Source: Adenophora triphylla var. japonica (Eukaryota; Streptophyta; Magnoliopsida; Asterales; Campanulaceae). Taken from it: a stretch of DNA of 64,000 nt. The notes below the pieces were generated by a model, which saw nothing but the letters and a program-made list of their open reading frames with translations, searched no databases and was not told where the DNA came from. How positions within the stretch are numbered: position 1 is the first letter of the stretch; each line of letters starts with the position of its first letter. Shown here piece after piece: positions 48,949 through 59,304 of the stretch. Location: positions 248,001-312,000 of the forward strand of contig JAFEMH010002604.1 of the NCBI GenBank assembly GCA_022495995.1. Reading direction: 5' to 3'. Made by a program: the position numbers and the translations under genes.

Positions 48949-49364
48949 GTCCTCTGCTTCATGGCTCAAACTTCCAAGGCAAATAAAAATGAATGGTATA
49001 TTGATAGTGGATGCTCAAGACAAATAACATGAGATATCACCTTGCTAGAAGATATCCGTAAAGAAAGTGATCCATCATTAACTTTTGGGGATAATAACAA
49101 AGGAAAGACAATTGGATATGGAGTCATTCGAAAAGGAAATATCAAAATAAAAGAAGTTTCTCTAGTCAAAGAAATCAATCAAAATCTTCTCTCCATATCT
49201 CAATTTTGAAACAAAGGATTGTAGTGTAACTTCACTTCAACAAATTGATTAATTAAAGATGGCACATCCGAAGTCACATTGCTCAAAGGGATTCGTAAAA
49301 GTAATGCTTATATTATTTTAATTCTGTTTGCAGTATTACTAATCTATGTTTTGTAGCAAAAACT
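48949..49364 (+). pseudogene. E7 protease and start of GAG-pre-integrase
   Basis: Starts after a 61-nt GT...AG-bounded interval. 'NEWYIDSGCSRQIT' gives the D-S-G protease site, followed by 'LTFGDNNKGKTIGYGVIRKG' and 'NLLSISQF'. Stops at several codons. It ends in the codons for Ala-Lys-Thr, where E8 is inserted. Confidence 0.85.
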
Positions 49365-50818
49365 TGTAGGTGTTAGTGCCCTAGGCCTATAGAGATAGAC
49401 CTTTATGTAATGTCATTGTTCATTTATATATGAGATTGCTTCTTTGATTATTATATGAGTTTGCATGTTTAGTTATAATAATCGTGTCCCTAGTACTTAT
49501 GAAGCACTAGTATGAAGTCTAATGGATAATCATGTGATGATTATATGCATGGAGATGCACATTAGATTCATGGGTACTTGTTAGAGAACAAGGTACTGGA
49601 CTTGACCCATTATGAGATTTATGTCATGGTCATATGTCATAATTAAATCTCATATAGTCATATCATTGATATCCTTTGACCTGAGATTATCATCGTCTTC
49701 CGCTCGATGAATATCATGTTTGATATAGTTTAACGTTGTCTTTAACCGGATGACAATAAGGGCTATCATTGGCATGGTATGATTCTTGTTGGGAAGAATG
49801 ATAAGTCAAGATGGAAATTGTCCCTCGTAAAGAGAGATGTTTGCTAGGCCACTCGTAAGTAAGATTGATGTAGTGCATGGCCATGCCCGAATGAATTAAT
49901 GTGATTAATATCATTCGATTAATCAATTTACTTGGTAACGAGAAAGCATTGAACAATATGAGTTGACGTGGACCATGACTCATGTTCAATATAACATCGT
50001 GTGACAATGGGATTGTGATATGTTCTATGTAGGAAAATCGAACTTGATATTATACTATTTGGGTAGGCATGATGACTTGCTAGAGTCCGCTCATGTCTTA
50101 CGAGGATCGATGTAATCGGACTCATTGCCAACATAGTATGGTCCTATGGGGTCACACGCATCGAACGAATTGTCAAAAATGAAGAATATGGAGTTTTTAT
50201 TCTCAGGGGACGACTCGTCCCAGTGCCGTAACCAACTATTCCCCTTAAGGGGGACGCCGTATTCGGAAAGCCGGGTGCCAGGGGATGACTCATCCCCTGG
50301 GGGACGACTCGTCCCCTGGGCACTGGACTGACGCGGAATTGACTTAAAACTAGGGTTTTCGCGAGGGGAAAAGTTTTATAACGTATAAATACTTACCCCT
50401 GGTTACCCTAGCCGTCATTAGAACGTTTTGGCTTGAGAGAAACACTTAGAGTGGGAGATTTCAATTGAGAATTGAGAATCAAACACCACCAAATCCATTG
50501 TTCTTCATTGATTGAAAGGTGTTTCAATCAATTGGATCTAGCAATCCTCCTAGAAGAGTTCTAGGGTTCGTTCCGCGCGTGGATAAACATAGAGGATCTT
50601 CGTTCATCAAGATCTTTGGTTCATGATTCCCGTTCGTTCATCAAGGATTAACAAGATCATTCAATCTGGAGTTGGGTCAAGTTTATCAAAGGCAAAAGCA
50701 TTCAAGGTTGGTAATTCTATTTCATCTCTCTTAATTATTCATCTAGAATGGATTCTAGGGCTTGGGGTTTTTTGAGTTATTGCTTATTCCGCTGCGCATG
50801 GACCCTCGAAACCCTACA
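49365..50818 (+). repeat. E8 5' LTR
   Basis: 1454 bp. TATA box TATAAAT at 50384-50390. A block at 50205-50335 contains GGGGACGACTCGTCCCA, GGGGATGACTCATCCCC and GGGGGACGACTCGTCCCC palindromes. Confidence 0.95.
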
Positions 50819-50819
50819 G

Positions 50820-50832
50820 TGGTATCAGAGCC
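50820..50832 (+). promoter_or_regulatory. E8 primer-binding site
   Basis: TGGTATCAGAGCC, one base after the 5' LTR, complementary to initiator tRNA-Met. Confidence 0.93.
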
Positions 50833-51769
50833 CCGTTCATGATGCTTAGTTAGATAATCATGATAATTATGTAATATGATTATATGAATTTTCATGATGT
50901 GCATGATCTAGAATATGAAATTGTATGAGTTTTACTTGAGAAGTAATAGTATATATAGATATACCATGATTATGAAATTGTAATATATATGATTAATATG
51001 ATTAATCTAGATTATGGGATGTCAATTTCATTGATATGATTAATGTGATTAATCTAGGATATTTGTGATGTATTACTTGGTATATTGGCTGGACACCAAA
51101 ACCTTCCCCACGTGCACTTTGATGGAAGTGTGGGATAATCTTGGAGCACGTGGCCGCGTACTAGTAATTACCGATCAAATGTAATATGTGTTGCATCATT
51201 CCATGTTCATAATTATGTTCATATAGTTTTCATGAATCAACCTTGGGATGTAATTGATAAGCATGAAAAATTGAACCTTCTTTGTAATTTGAGTTTGTTT
51301 TATGCCACCCATGTTTAAACACTTGTGAGTACACGGGTAGTTTTATGTGGGCTCGCCATAGCGAGGTGCATTAATTCTATCTTTGTATGATCAAGATGAG
51401 CAAATAGTGGTTGCTATACGTTTAACATGGTTGAACTCAATTAGGCTATCAAAACGGTTTTGGGCCTAAGGCATAAGATGAGATTGAAACATGTGACATA
51501 AGATGTCTATAATCTCATAATGATCTAAGAGTCATATATAGATATGATTGATAAATGTTATCTACCTTTTTAGTTTAATTTTGAGCACGTGCCATAGCCG
51601 ACTTGAAATTAAATTAAAGTTGGGTCTTAGCCTATTAAATTATATTATACATATTTGTATAAGAAGGTTATATAATTTAGTGGGAGTATTTGTGAAATAC
51701 GTTAATTAATCTCTTAAATGAATTGGTACTTATATGTGTTCATATCTTGTTGCATATCTTTGTAGATCA
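50833..51769 (+). other. E8 untranslated leader
   Basis: 937 bp, AT-rich, without a substantial open frame; probably carries packaging and dimerisation signals, none of which I can point to. Confidence 0.7.
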
Positions 51770-52408
51770 ATGGCTGTAAACAATAATCAAAACATGTCAC
51801 TGCGATCAGTCCTTGAGAAGGACAAGTTAGAGGAGAATGGCAATAACTATGTGGATTGGATCCGCAGTTTGAGAATTGTTCTCAAACAAGAAAGGAAGTT
51901 GTACATTCTCGATGGACCCGTTCCACCCGAGCCGGCTAATGCAACTAAAGCGAAAAGGGACCAACATAAGAAGCATATGGATGATTCTATTGATGTTGGT
52001 TGCACGATGCTTGCTACCATGTGTAAGGCTCTTCAAAAGGACCTTGTACACATGGAAGCCTATGATTTGGGAAATCATTTGAAGGAAATGTTCCAGTTGC
52101 AAGCACGTACGGAAAGGTTTGACACTATGAAGGCTCTTCATTCATGCAAGATGATTGAAGGACAACCTGTCGGGCCTCATGTGTTGAAGATGAAGGGTCA
52201 CCTCGAACACCTTGAGAGGCTTGGGTATCCTATCCAGTTAGAGCTGGCTACGGATATGATATTGCATTCACTCCCTGAGAGTTATAATCAGTTTGTTCTG
52301 AATTATAACATGAATGGGATGAATAAATCTCTGTCCCGAATTGCATGGGATGCTAAAGAATGCGGAGAACAATATTACCAAGAAAACCAATCAAGTGTTG
52401 ATGGTGAA
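51770..52408 (+). CDS. E8 gag, capsid part
   Basis: 212 codons from ATG at 51770 to TAA. It starts with 'SLRSVLEKDKL' and 'YVDWIRSLRIVLKQERKLY' (DUF4219/UBN2-type copia gag) and keeps 'LHSCKMIEGQPVGPHVLKMK' and 'ILHSLPESYNQFVLNY'. The frame closes just before the nucleocapsid, which continues in another frame, so the polyprotein is frameshifted around 52395. Confidence 0.88.
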
Positions 52409-52649
52409 TAAAGGAAAAGGGTTCAAAAACAAGGGTAAAGCAAAAGTTGCTAAACCGGAGGCAAAGGTTGCCGTTGCTGAGAAGCCTAAACCCAAATCCC
52501 AAAAGGATGCGGTGTGCTACCATTGCAAGGAAACTGGGCATTGGAGGCGTAATCGCAAACTTTATCGGGAAGGATCGAAGAAGAAGGGCAATGAGATTGC
52601 CATGACTTCAGTGTATCTATATGATAGATGTTTTACTTTCTACCTCTAG
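52395..52649 (+). pseudogene. E8 nucleocapsid part of gag-pol
   Basis: Lys-rich segment, then the zinc knuckle CYHCKETGHWRRNR: the final Cys is Arg (TGC to CGC type change), so zinc binding should fail. It lies one frame away from the gag ORF and overlaps the next frame that starts at 52621. Confidence 0.85.
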
Positions 52650-52836
52650 TTCTTGGGTATTAGATACCGGATGTGGATCTCACATTTGCCTAAATGTGCG
52701 GGGACTAAAGAATAGAAGGTTGCTCAAAGAGGGTGAAGTAGATCTACGGGTTGGAAATGGAGCAAGAGTTGCCGCATTGGCCGTAGTGGACTTACGAAGT
52801 CACTTTACCAAGCGGATTAATTTTAGTTTTAAATAA
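52621..52836 (+). pseudogene. E8 aspartic protease
   Basis: 'SWVLDTGCGSHICLN' carries the D-T-G active site, followed by 'DLRVGNGARVAALAV'. A stop at 52836 and a frame change separate it from the next segment. Confidence 0.88.
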
Positions 52837-52844
52837 CTGTTATT

Positions 52845-54180
52845 ATGTTCCGATTTGAGCGAAACATTATTTCTATTTCATGTTTAGACAATGAGGGTTA
52901 CAATTTTCTTATTGCGAATAAGAGATTTTCGATTTATTTGAATGACATGCTTTATTGTGTTGCTCATTCTTTTAATGGCCTTTATGTCTTGGATGTTGAG
53001 AATAATGTTGATAATGTCTATCATGTTAGTAAGAAATCCAAACCAAATAATGTGAATGACACATATAAATGGCATTGCCGTCTTGGGCACATAAACGAGA
53101 AACGCATCTCTAAACTCCATAAAGATGGATATTTAGACTCATGTGATTATGAATCATATGATGTTTGCGAGTCTTGTTTATTGGGCAAGATGACTAAAGC
53201 ACCTTTTACTAAGAGTAGTGAAAGGGCTAGTGATTTGTTGGCTCTTGTACATACTGATGTATGTAGACCAATGAATAGCATTGCTAGGGGAGGATTTCGG
53301 TACTTCATAACGTTCACGATGACTTATCAAGATATGGCTACGTCTATCGATGAAGTACAAAAGTGAAGCTTTTGAGATATTTAGAATATTTCAAAGTGAA
53401 GTACAAAATCAACTTGGCAAAACTATTAAAACACTTCGATCCGATCGAGGTGGTGAATATTTGAGCCAAGAATTTGACGATCATCTGAAAAGTTGTGGAA
53501 TTGTTTCAGAACTTACTCCACCCGGAACACCACAATGGAATGGTGTATCCGAGAGGAGAAATCGAACTCTATTAGATATGGTTCGATCGATGATGAGTCA
53601 AGTGAACCTTCCTATTTCCTTTTGGGGACATGCACTGGAAACAGCCGCTTTCACACTTAACAAGGTTCCTACTAAATCGGCTCCTAAAACCTCACATGAG
53701 ATGTGGTATGGAAGAAAGCCTAGCTTATCTTTCATGAAGATTTGGGGATGTGAGGTTTATGTAAAGAAATTGGTTTCTGAACATAATCTTGCACCTAGAT
53801 CTGATAAATGTATTTTCGTCGGTTATCCCAAGGAAACGAAAGGATATCTATTTTACAACCAATCCGAGAACAAAGTGTTTGTTGCTCGAAATGGTGTCTT
53901 TCTAGAGAAAGAGTTTCTCTCTAAAGAAACTAGTGGGAGTAAAATTGATCTTGAAGAAATTCAAGAACCCGAAAATGACAAGGAACCAATAGTAGAGACG
54001 GAACCAAGTTCACAAGCTGTTGTGGAACCGGTTCAAGATACACAAGTTCTTCGCAGATCGGATAGGATACGATCCGAACCTGAGAGATATGGATTTCTCA
54101 TGACGGAAAGTAATGAAGTAGAAATCATTGAGAATGATGAACCTACTTCCTATCAAGAGGCGATGTCCACTCCTGATTCG
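52845..54180 (+). pseudogene. E8 GAG-pre-integrase and integrase
   Basis: 52845-53366: 'WHCRLGHINEKRISKL', 'CESCLLGKMTKAPF', then 'LLALVHTDVCRPM' with the first catalytic Asp. The next stretch is decayed where the second Asp region should start ('MTYQDMATS' in place of a DDYSR-like motif) and shifts frame near 53360. 53350 onward: 'TLRSDRGGEYLSQEFDDHL', 'PGTPQWNGVSERRNRTLLDM', 'FWGHALETAAFTLNKVPTKS'. Then a 'FVGYPKETKGYLFYN' motif and an acidic linker. Inactive as it stands. Confidence 0.9.
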
Positions 54181-55714
54181 AATAAGTGGCTAGGAGCCAT
54201 GGAATCCGAAATCAAATCCATGTACGATAATCAAGTTTGGAACTTGATTGATCCACCCGAAGGTGTAAAAACCATAGGGTGCAAGTGGGTTTTCAAAAAG
54301 AAAACCGACATGGATGGGAAGGTACATACTTATAGGACTATGAGATATGGCAAATGGACGTCAAAACAGCGTTGACTATGATGAAACCTTTTCGCCCGTA
54401 GCAATGCTTAAGTATATTAGAATCCTAATTGCCATAGCCGCATATTATGACTATGAGATATGGCAAATGGACGTCAAAACAGCGTTTCTTAACGGAAACC
54501 TACTTGAGAATGTATACATGATACAGCCTGAAGGATTTGTCGATCCAAAGGATTCTAACAAAGTGTGTAAGTTGCAGAGATCCATTTATGGATTGAAGCA
54601 AGCTTCCCGGAGCTGGAATCTACGTTTTGATGAATCAGTCAAAGAGTTTGGCTTCATCAAAAACGAAGATGAACCTTGTGTATACAAGAAGATAAGTGGA
54701 AGCATAGTGCTATTTCTGGTGTTGTATGTCGATGACATCTTGCTCATTGGAAACAATGTTCCTGCACTTGAGACTGTGAAGTCCTGGTTAGGAAAATGTT
54801 TCTCAATGAAAGATATGGGTGAGGCGGCTTATATCCTTGGTATCAAGATCTATAGAGATAGATCAAGAAGGATGATTGGTTTGAGTCAGAGTACATATAT
54901 TGACAAGGTCCTTAGAAGATTCAAGATGGAAAATTCTAAGAGAGGATACTTGCCAATGGGACATGGCATTACTCTTAGCAAGACTCATTGTCCTAAGACA
55001 AATGATGAGCGAAAGAGGATGAGTGATATACCATATGCTTCGGCAATTGGGTCTATCATGTATGCCATGTTATGTACTAGACCCGATGTCTCGTATGCTC
55101 TAAGCGCAACGAGTAGATACCAGTCTGATCCTGGTGAGAACCATTGGATAGCTGTCAAGAATATCCTTAAGTACTTGAGAAGGACTAAGGATGTATTCTT
55201 GGTATTTGGAGGAATGGAAGATGATCTGGTTGTAAAGGGTTACACAGATGCAAGCTTCCAAACCGACAAAGATGACTATAGATCGCAGTCTGGTTTTGTG
55301 TTTATGCTAAATGGAGGTGCTGTTTGTTGGAAGAGTTCCAAGCGAGCACCGTTGCGATTCTATAACGAAGCCGAATACATAGCAGCATCGGATGCGGCTA
55401 AGGAGGCGGTTTGGATCAAGAAGTTCGTTAGTGACTTAGAAGTCGTTCCGAGTATCACTAACCCGATAGAGCTGTTATGTGACAACAATGGTGCTATTGC
55501 CCAAGCAAAAGAACCAAGGTCACATCAGCGATCCAAACACATTTTGAGACGCTTCCACCTCATTCGAGAAATCTGTGAAAGGGAGGACGTCAAGATATGC
55601 AAGGTACCAACGGATGACAACATCTCGGACCCTCTCACCAAGCCTTTACCACAAGCTAAACATGATGGTCATGTTAGGTCCATGGGTATAAGATACATGA
55701 ATAATTGGGCCTAG
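54181..55714 (+). pseudogene. E8 reverse transcriptase and RNase H
   Basis: RT starts with 'WLGAMESEIKSMYDNQVW' and 'GCKWVFKKKTDMDGKV', then is damaged by the 37-bp insertion. From 54375: 'DYDETFSPVAMLKYIRI', 'WQMDVKTAFLNGNL', catalytic YVDD at 54725-54736, 'MKDMGEAAYILGIKI', 'RPDVSYALSATSRYQSD'. RNase H: 'VKGYTDASFQTD', 'EAEYIAASDAAKEAVWIKKF', 'LLCDNNGAIAQAKEPRSHQR', ending 'DPLTKPLPQAKHDGH'. The frame from 54375 to the stop at 55714 is open. Confidence 0.93.
54338..54374 (+). repeat. 37-bp misplaced copy of an RT segment
   Basis: The block CTATGAGATATGGCAAATGG and the following 17 bases occur here and again at about 54451-54487. The downstream copy is in its proper RT place (IWQMDVKTAF). 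The upstream copy replaces the codons that normally encode a KARLVAKG-like RT motif, and ends the first frame with a TGA. Confidence 0.92.
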
Positions 55715-55716
55715 TG

Positions 55717-55727
55717 CAAGTGGGAGA
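55717..55727 (+). promoter_or_regulatory. E8 polypurine tract
   Basis: CAAGTGGGAGA, one base before the 3' LTR; short PPT of the copia type. Confidence 0.75.
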
Positions 55728-55728
55728 C

Positions 55729-57178
55729 TGTAGGTGTTAGTGCCCTAGGCCTATAGAGATAGACCTTTATGTAATGTCATTGTTCATTTATATATGAGAT
55801 TGCTTCTTTGATTATTATATGAGTTTGCATGTTTAGTTATAATAATCGTGTCCCTAGTACTTATGAAGCACTAGTATGAAGTCTAATGGATAATCATGTG
55901 ATGATTATATGCATGGAGATGCACATTAGATTCATGGGTACTTGTTAGAGAACAAGGTACTGGACTTGACCCATTATGAGATTTATGTCATGGTCATATG
56001 TCATAATTAAATCTCATATAGTCATATCATTGATATCCTTTGACCTGAGATTATCATCGTCTTCCGCTCGATGAATATCATGTTTGATATAGTTTAACGT
56101 TGTCTTTAACCGGATGACAATAAGGGCTATCATTGGCATGGTATGATTCTTGTTGGGAAGAATGATAAGTCAAGATGGAAATTGTCCCTCGTAAAGAGAG
56201 ATGTTTGCTAGGCCACTCGTAAGTAAGATTGATGTAGTGCATGGCCATGCCCGAATGAATTAATGTGATTAATATCATTCGATTAATCAATTTACTTGGT
56301 AACGAGAAAGCATTGAACAATATGAGTTGACGTGGACCATGACTCATGTTCAATATAACATCGTGTGACAATGGGATTGTGATATGTTCTATGTAGGAAA
56401 ATCGAACTTGATATTATACTATTTGGGTAGGCATGATGACTTGCTAGAGTCCACTCATGTCTTATGAGGATCGATGTGATCGGACTCATTGCCAACATAG
56501 TATGGTCCTATGGGGTCACACGCATCGAACGAATTGTCAAAAATGAAGAATATGGAGTTTTTGTTCTCAGGGGACGACTCGTCCCCAGGCCGTAACCAAC
56601 TATTCCCCTTAAGGGGGACGCCGATTCGGAAGCCGGGTGCCGGGGGACGACTCGTCCCAGGGGACGACTCGTCCCCCGGGCACCGGATCGACGCGGAATT
56701 GACTTAAAACTAGGGTTTTCGCGAGGGGAAAAGTTTTATAACGTATAAATACTTACCCCTGGTTACCCTAGCCGTCATTAGAACGTTTTGGCTTGAGAGA
56801 AACACTTAGAGTGGGAGATTTCAATTGAGAATTGAGAATCAAACACCACCAAATCCATTGTTCTTCATTGATTGAAAGGTGTTTCAATCAATTGGATCTA
56901 GCAATCCTCCTAGAAGAGTTCTAGGGTTCGTTCCGCGCGTGGATAAACATAGAGGATCTTCGTTCATCAAGATCTTTGGTTCGTGATTCCCGTTCGTTCA
57001 TCAAGGATTAACAAGATCATTCAATCTGGAGTTGGGTCAAGTTTATCAAAGGCAAAAGCATTCAAGGTTGGTAATTCTATTTCATCTCTCTTAATTATTC
57101 ATCTAGAACGGATTCTAGGGCTTAGGGTTTTTCGAGTTATTGCTTATTCCGCTGCGCATGGACCCTCGAAACCCTACA
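55729..57178 (+). repeat. E8 3' LTR
   Basis: 1450 bp, nearly identical to 49365-50818. TATA box at 56744-56750. Differences cluster in the palindrome block 56569-56700. Confidence 0.95.
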
Positions 57179-57183
57179 AAACT

Positions 57184-58350
57184 GTGAGTAAAAATAGTTG
57201 GCTATGGAACAAAAGACTTAGTCACCTGAACTTCAAGTATCTATCTAACATTGGTAGAGAAAGCATAGCTCGTGGTCTACCCAAAGTATCTGATCAACAC
57301 GACAAGAAGTGCACCACATGTCAACTTGGAAAACAACCCAAGGCATCTTTCTCCAGCAATACCGTGCCTTCAACTTCAAGATGTTTGCAACTACTCCACA
57401 TTGATATGTTTTGACATGTCACCATCACAAGCATTGGAGGAAGTAGATATACTTTAGTTGTGGAGGATGTTTACTTAAGATATACGTGGATTGAGATAAT
57501 GACCTCCAAATATGATTGCTATAACATCTTTACCTCCCTCTTTAGATAGCTCTAAACTAAAAAAAAGATGACATTATTAGTGTTAGATCGTATCATGGAA
57601 CTGAATTTAATAACAATGGTGTTTCTCAATACTGTGATGACCATTGTATTGACCATAACTTTTCTGTTGTTGGAGTTTCACAACAAAATGTGGTGGTGGA
57701 AAGAAATAATAGAACATTGATTGAGGCTGGAAAGACAATGCTCGCTGAAGTCAAGCTACCACAATATTTTTGGGCTGAAGCAACTAACACAACATGCTTC
57801 ACTCAAAATCGATCCCCCATCAACAATACCTAGAACAAAACTCCATATAAACTTTGGAGAGGAAGAACCCCCAACATTGTTTTCTTCAAGACTTTTGGAT
57901 GCAAATGCTTTATTCTATACAATCGAAGAGAGCATCAAGGTAAGTTCGCTCCTAAAGTTGATGAAGGTATTTTGTTGGGTATGCCAAAAATTATACAACG
58001 TTTCGTGTTTTTAATAAAAATAGTTTAAAGATAGTAAAATCTGTCCATGTTACTTTTGATGTACATTCTATCCTTGAGCTACATTTGGCTCCAAATGTTC
58101 CTGATGATTTAGTTGAGCATAATGAGACAGGTGTTCCCCCACAAACTACATCTAGACCAGAAAATCACTTAACACAAAGAAATCCTTCAACTTTGACCGC
58201 TCCATGTTTTTTAGAACTAACATCAAAAGTTCCTACTGAAGATGTTCATACAGAAGATAATGCAGTCGAATCTACTCCCTGTAGACACCCCATTCTGAAC
58301 CCATCAAAGCAGAGTAATACCACTCTAAGTCTCGCCTTGAGTCAAGAGTA
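57184..58350 (+). pseudogene. E7 GAG-pre-integrase and integrase, continued
   Basis: Starts in frame with the codons cut at 49364: 'SKNSWLWNKRLSHLNFKYL', 'CTTCQLGKQPKASF', then 'SIGGSRYTLVVEDVYLRYTW', 'FNNNGVSQYCDDHCIDHNFS', 'VVVERNNRTLIEAGKTM', 'FWAEATNTTCF' spread over several frames, and a Pro/Thr-rich linker to 58350. Stops near 57412, 57547 and 57831. Truncated before RT at the junction with E9. Confidence 0.87.
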
Positions 58351-59283
58351 GAAATCCACCATTTCGTCATGTTTCGTTAAGTTTTGACTAACGACCGTTA
58401 GTTTGGACTGAACTGCATACGAGATAACGAGGGAAGGACAGAATTGTCCAGGGTAGCCTTATCCCGCGCGAGACTGGCGTGTCTCGCGTGAGACTAAGTT
58501 TTTGCAGGATATGCAGAAACCAGTTTCCTCGTCGATTTCAAACTCTCTTCTTGATAAATCTTATCAATCCAGTTCTCCAATGATATTTGAGTTCTGAAAC
58601 TTTCCTAGGGTGGTATCCCAATCCACCTTTACCTCTCCAACCTCCTATAAATACTTGATGATTTCTAGTATTTCAACCCCCAGACCCCTGATAAAAAAAA
58701 ACCACACACACACACACACACATTTTGTGGGTTTCTCTCCCTGAAATATTCCTACAAAATCACCCCTAAATCATTTAAAGTTTGTTTATCAACCTTGTTG
58801 ATCAATAAACATCGAAGTCCGAATCAAGGATTGAGGCGAAGCTCTGTCCGCATCAAGATTGGAATCTAGGATTGAGTCGAAACTCTGTCCAAATCTCTTC
58901 TCAAAAGGTAATCTTCCTTCCTTTCTTATTGATCATTAGAGTGGTATATCATAGTGAACCTAGGATCGGCCTAGAGTCTCTCCAAATCATGGGGACGGTC
59001 TCGAAGCAATCGATCCTATATTCCGTTTAACCTCGTTAAATGGTTATTTTTACCTGTTTATTTAAAATGTCTTTTTCTTTGAAAACCCCCCTTTCGCAAG
59101 ACCGATCTCCAAATTGGGTAGAATGGGTGCTCCCTGACCTTCCCATTCCATAACTTAAGCCCCGAACCCAAAATCTTTCAAAAATGGTTTTTTCTATATT
59201 TCCAATCAATAATATAGGTGCCGAATCTAAAAACAAAAAAAACAAATAGTTCGGGAAACCTGAATTTCCCGCGCATCGTTACA
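58351..59283 (+). repeat. E9 5' LTR (start approximate)
   Basis: TATA box TATAAATA at 58646-58653; an (AC)n run near 58702-58722; ends GTTACA before the PBS. The 5' end is uncertain because E7 adjoins. Confidence 0.7.
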
Positions 59284-59286
59284 GTT

Positions 59287-59304
59287 TGGCGACTCCGCTG
59301 GGGA
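59287..59304 (+). promoter_or_regulatory. E9 primer-binding site
   Basis: TGGCGACTCCGCTGGGGA three bases after the LTR end, of the Tat/Ogre type. Confidence 0.8.

Larger units (their letters stand above)
49365..57178 (+). mobile_element. E8: young Ty1/copia element (Tork/TAR/Angela-like) inserted in E7
   Basis: 7814 bp. LTRs of 1454 and 1450 bp start TGTAGGTG and end CCCTACA; TSD AAACT at 49360-49364 and 57179-57183. PBS TGGTATCAGAGCC, leader, gag, protease, integrase, RT-RNase H, PPT. LTRs differ by only a handful of substitutions outside one palindromic block. Despite this youth the coding region has frameshifts, a lost zinc ligand and a 37-bp duplication in RT. Lineage assignment is from remembered RT/RNase H patterns. 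Confidence 0.95.
45172..58350 (+). mobile_element. E7: Sirevirus-type copia element, split by E8 and 3'-truncated
   Basis: 5' LTR (start truncated), degenerate PBS, gag, protease and integrase in the order of E2. The coding strand is interrupted inside the GAG-pre-integrase codons by E8. Sequence ends at about 58350 in the linker before RT; RT, RNase H and the 3' LTR are absent. About 5.4 kb of E7 remains. Relative of E2 (same gag and protease motifs), with its own LTR motif GCGGTCGACC. Confidence 0.88.

Noticed and set aside
49714..50331. Frames of 97, 68 and 61 codons repeated at 56078-56707
   Set aside because: Lie in the E8 LTRs, mostly antisense to it, and have no protein features.
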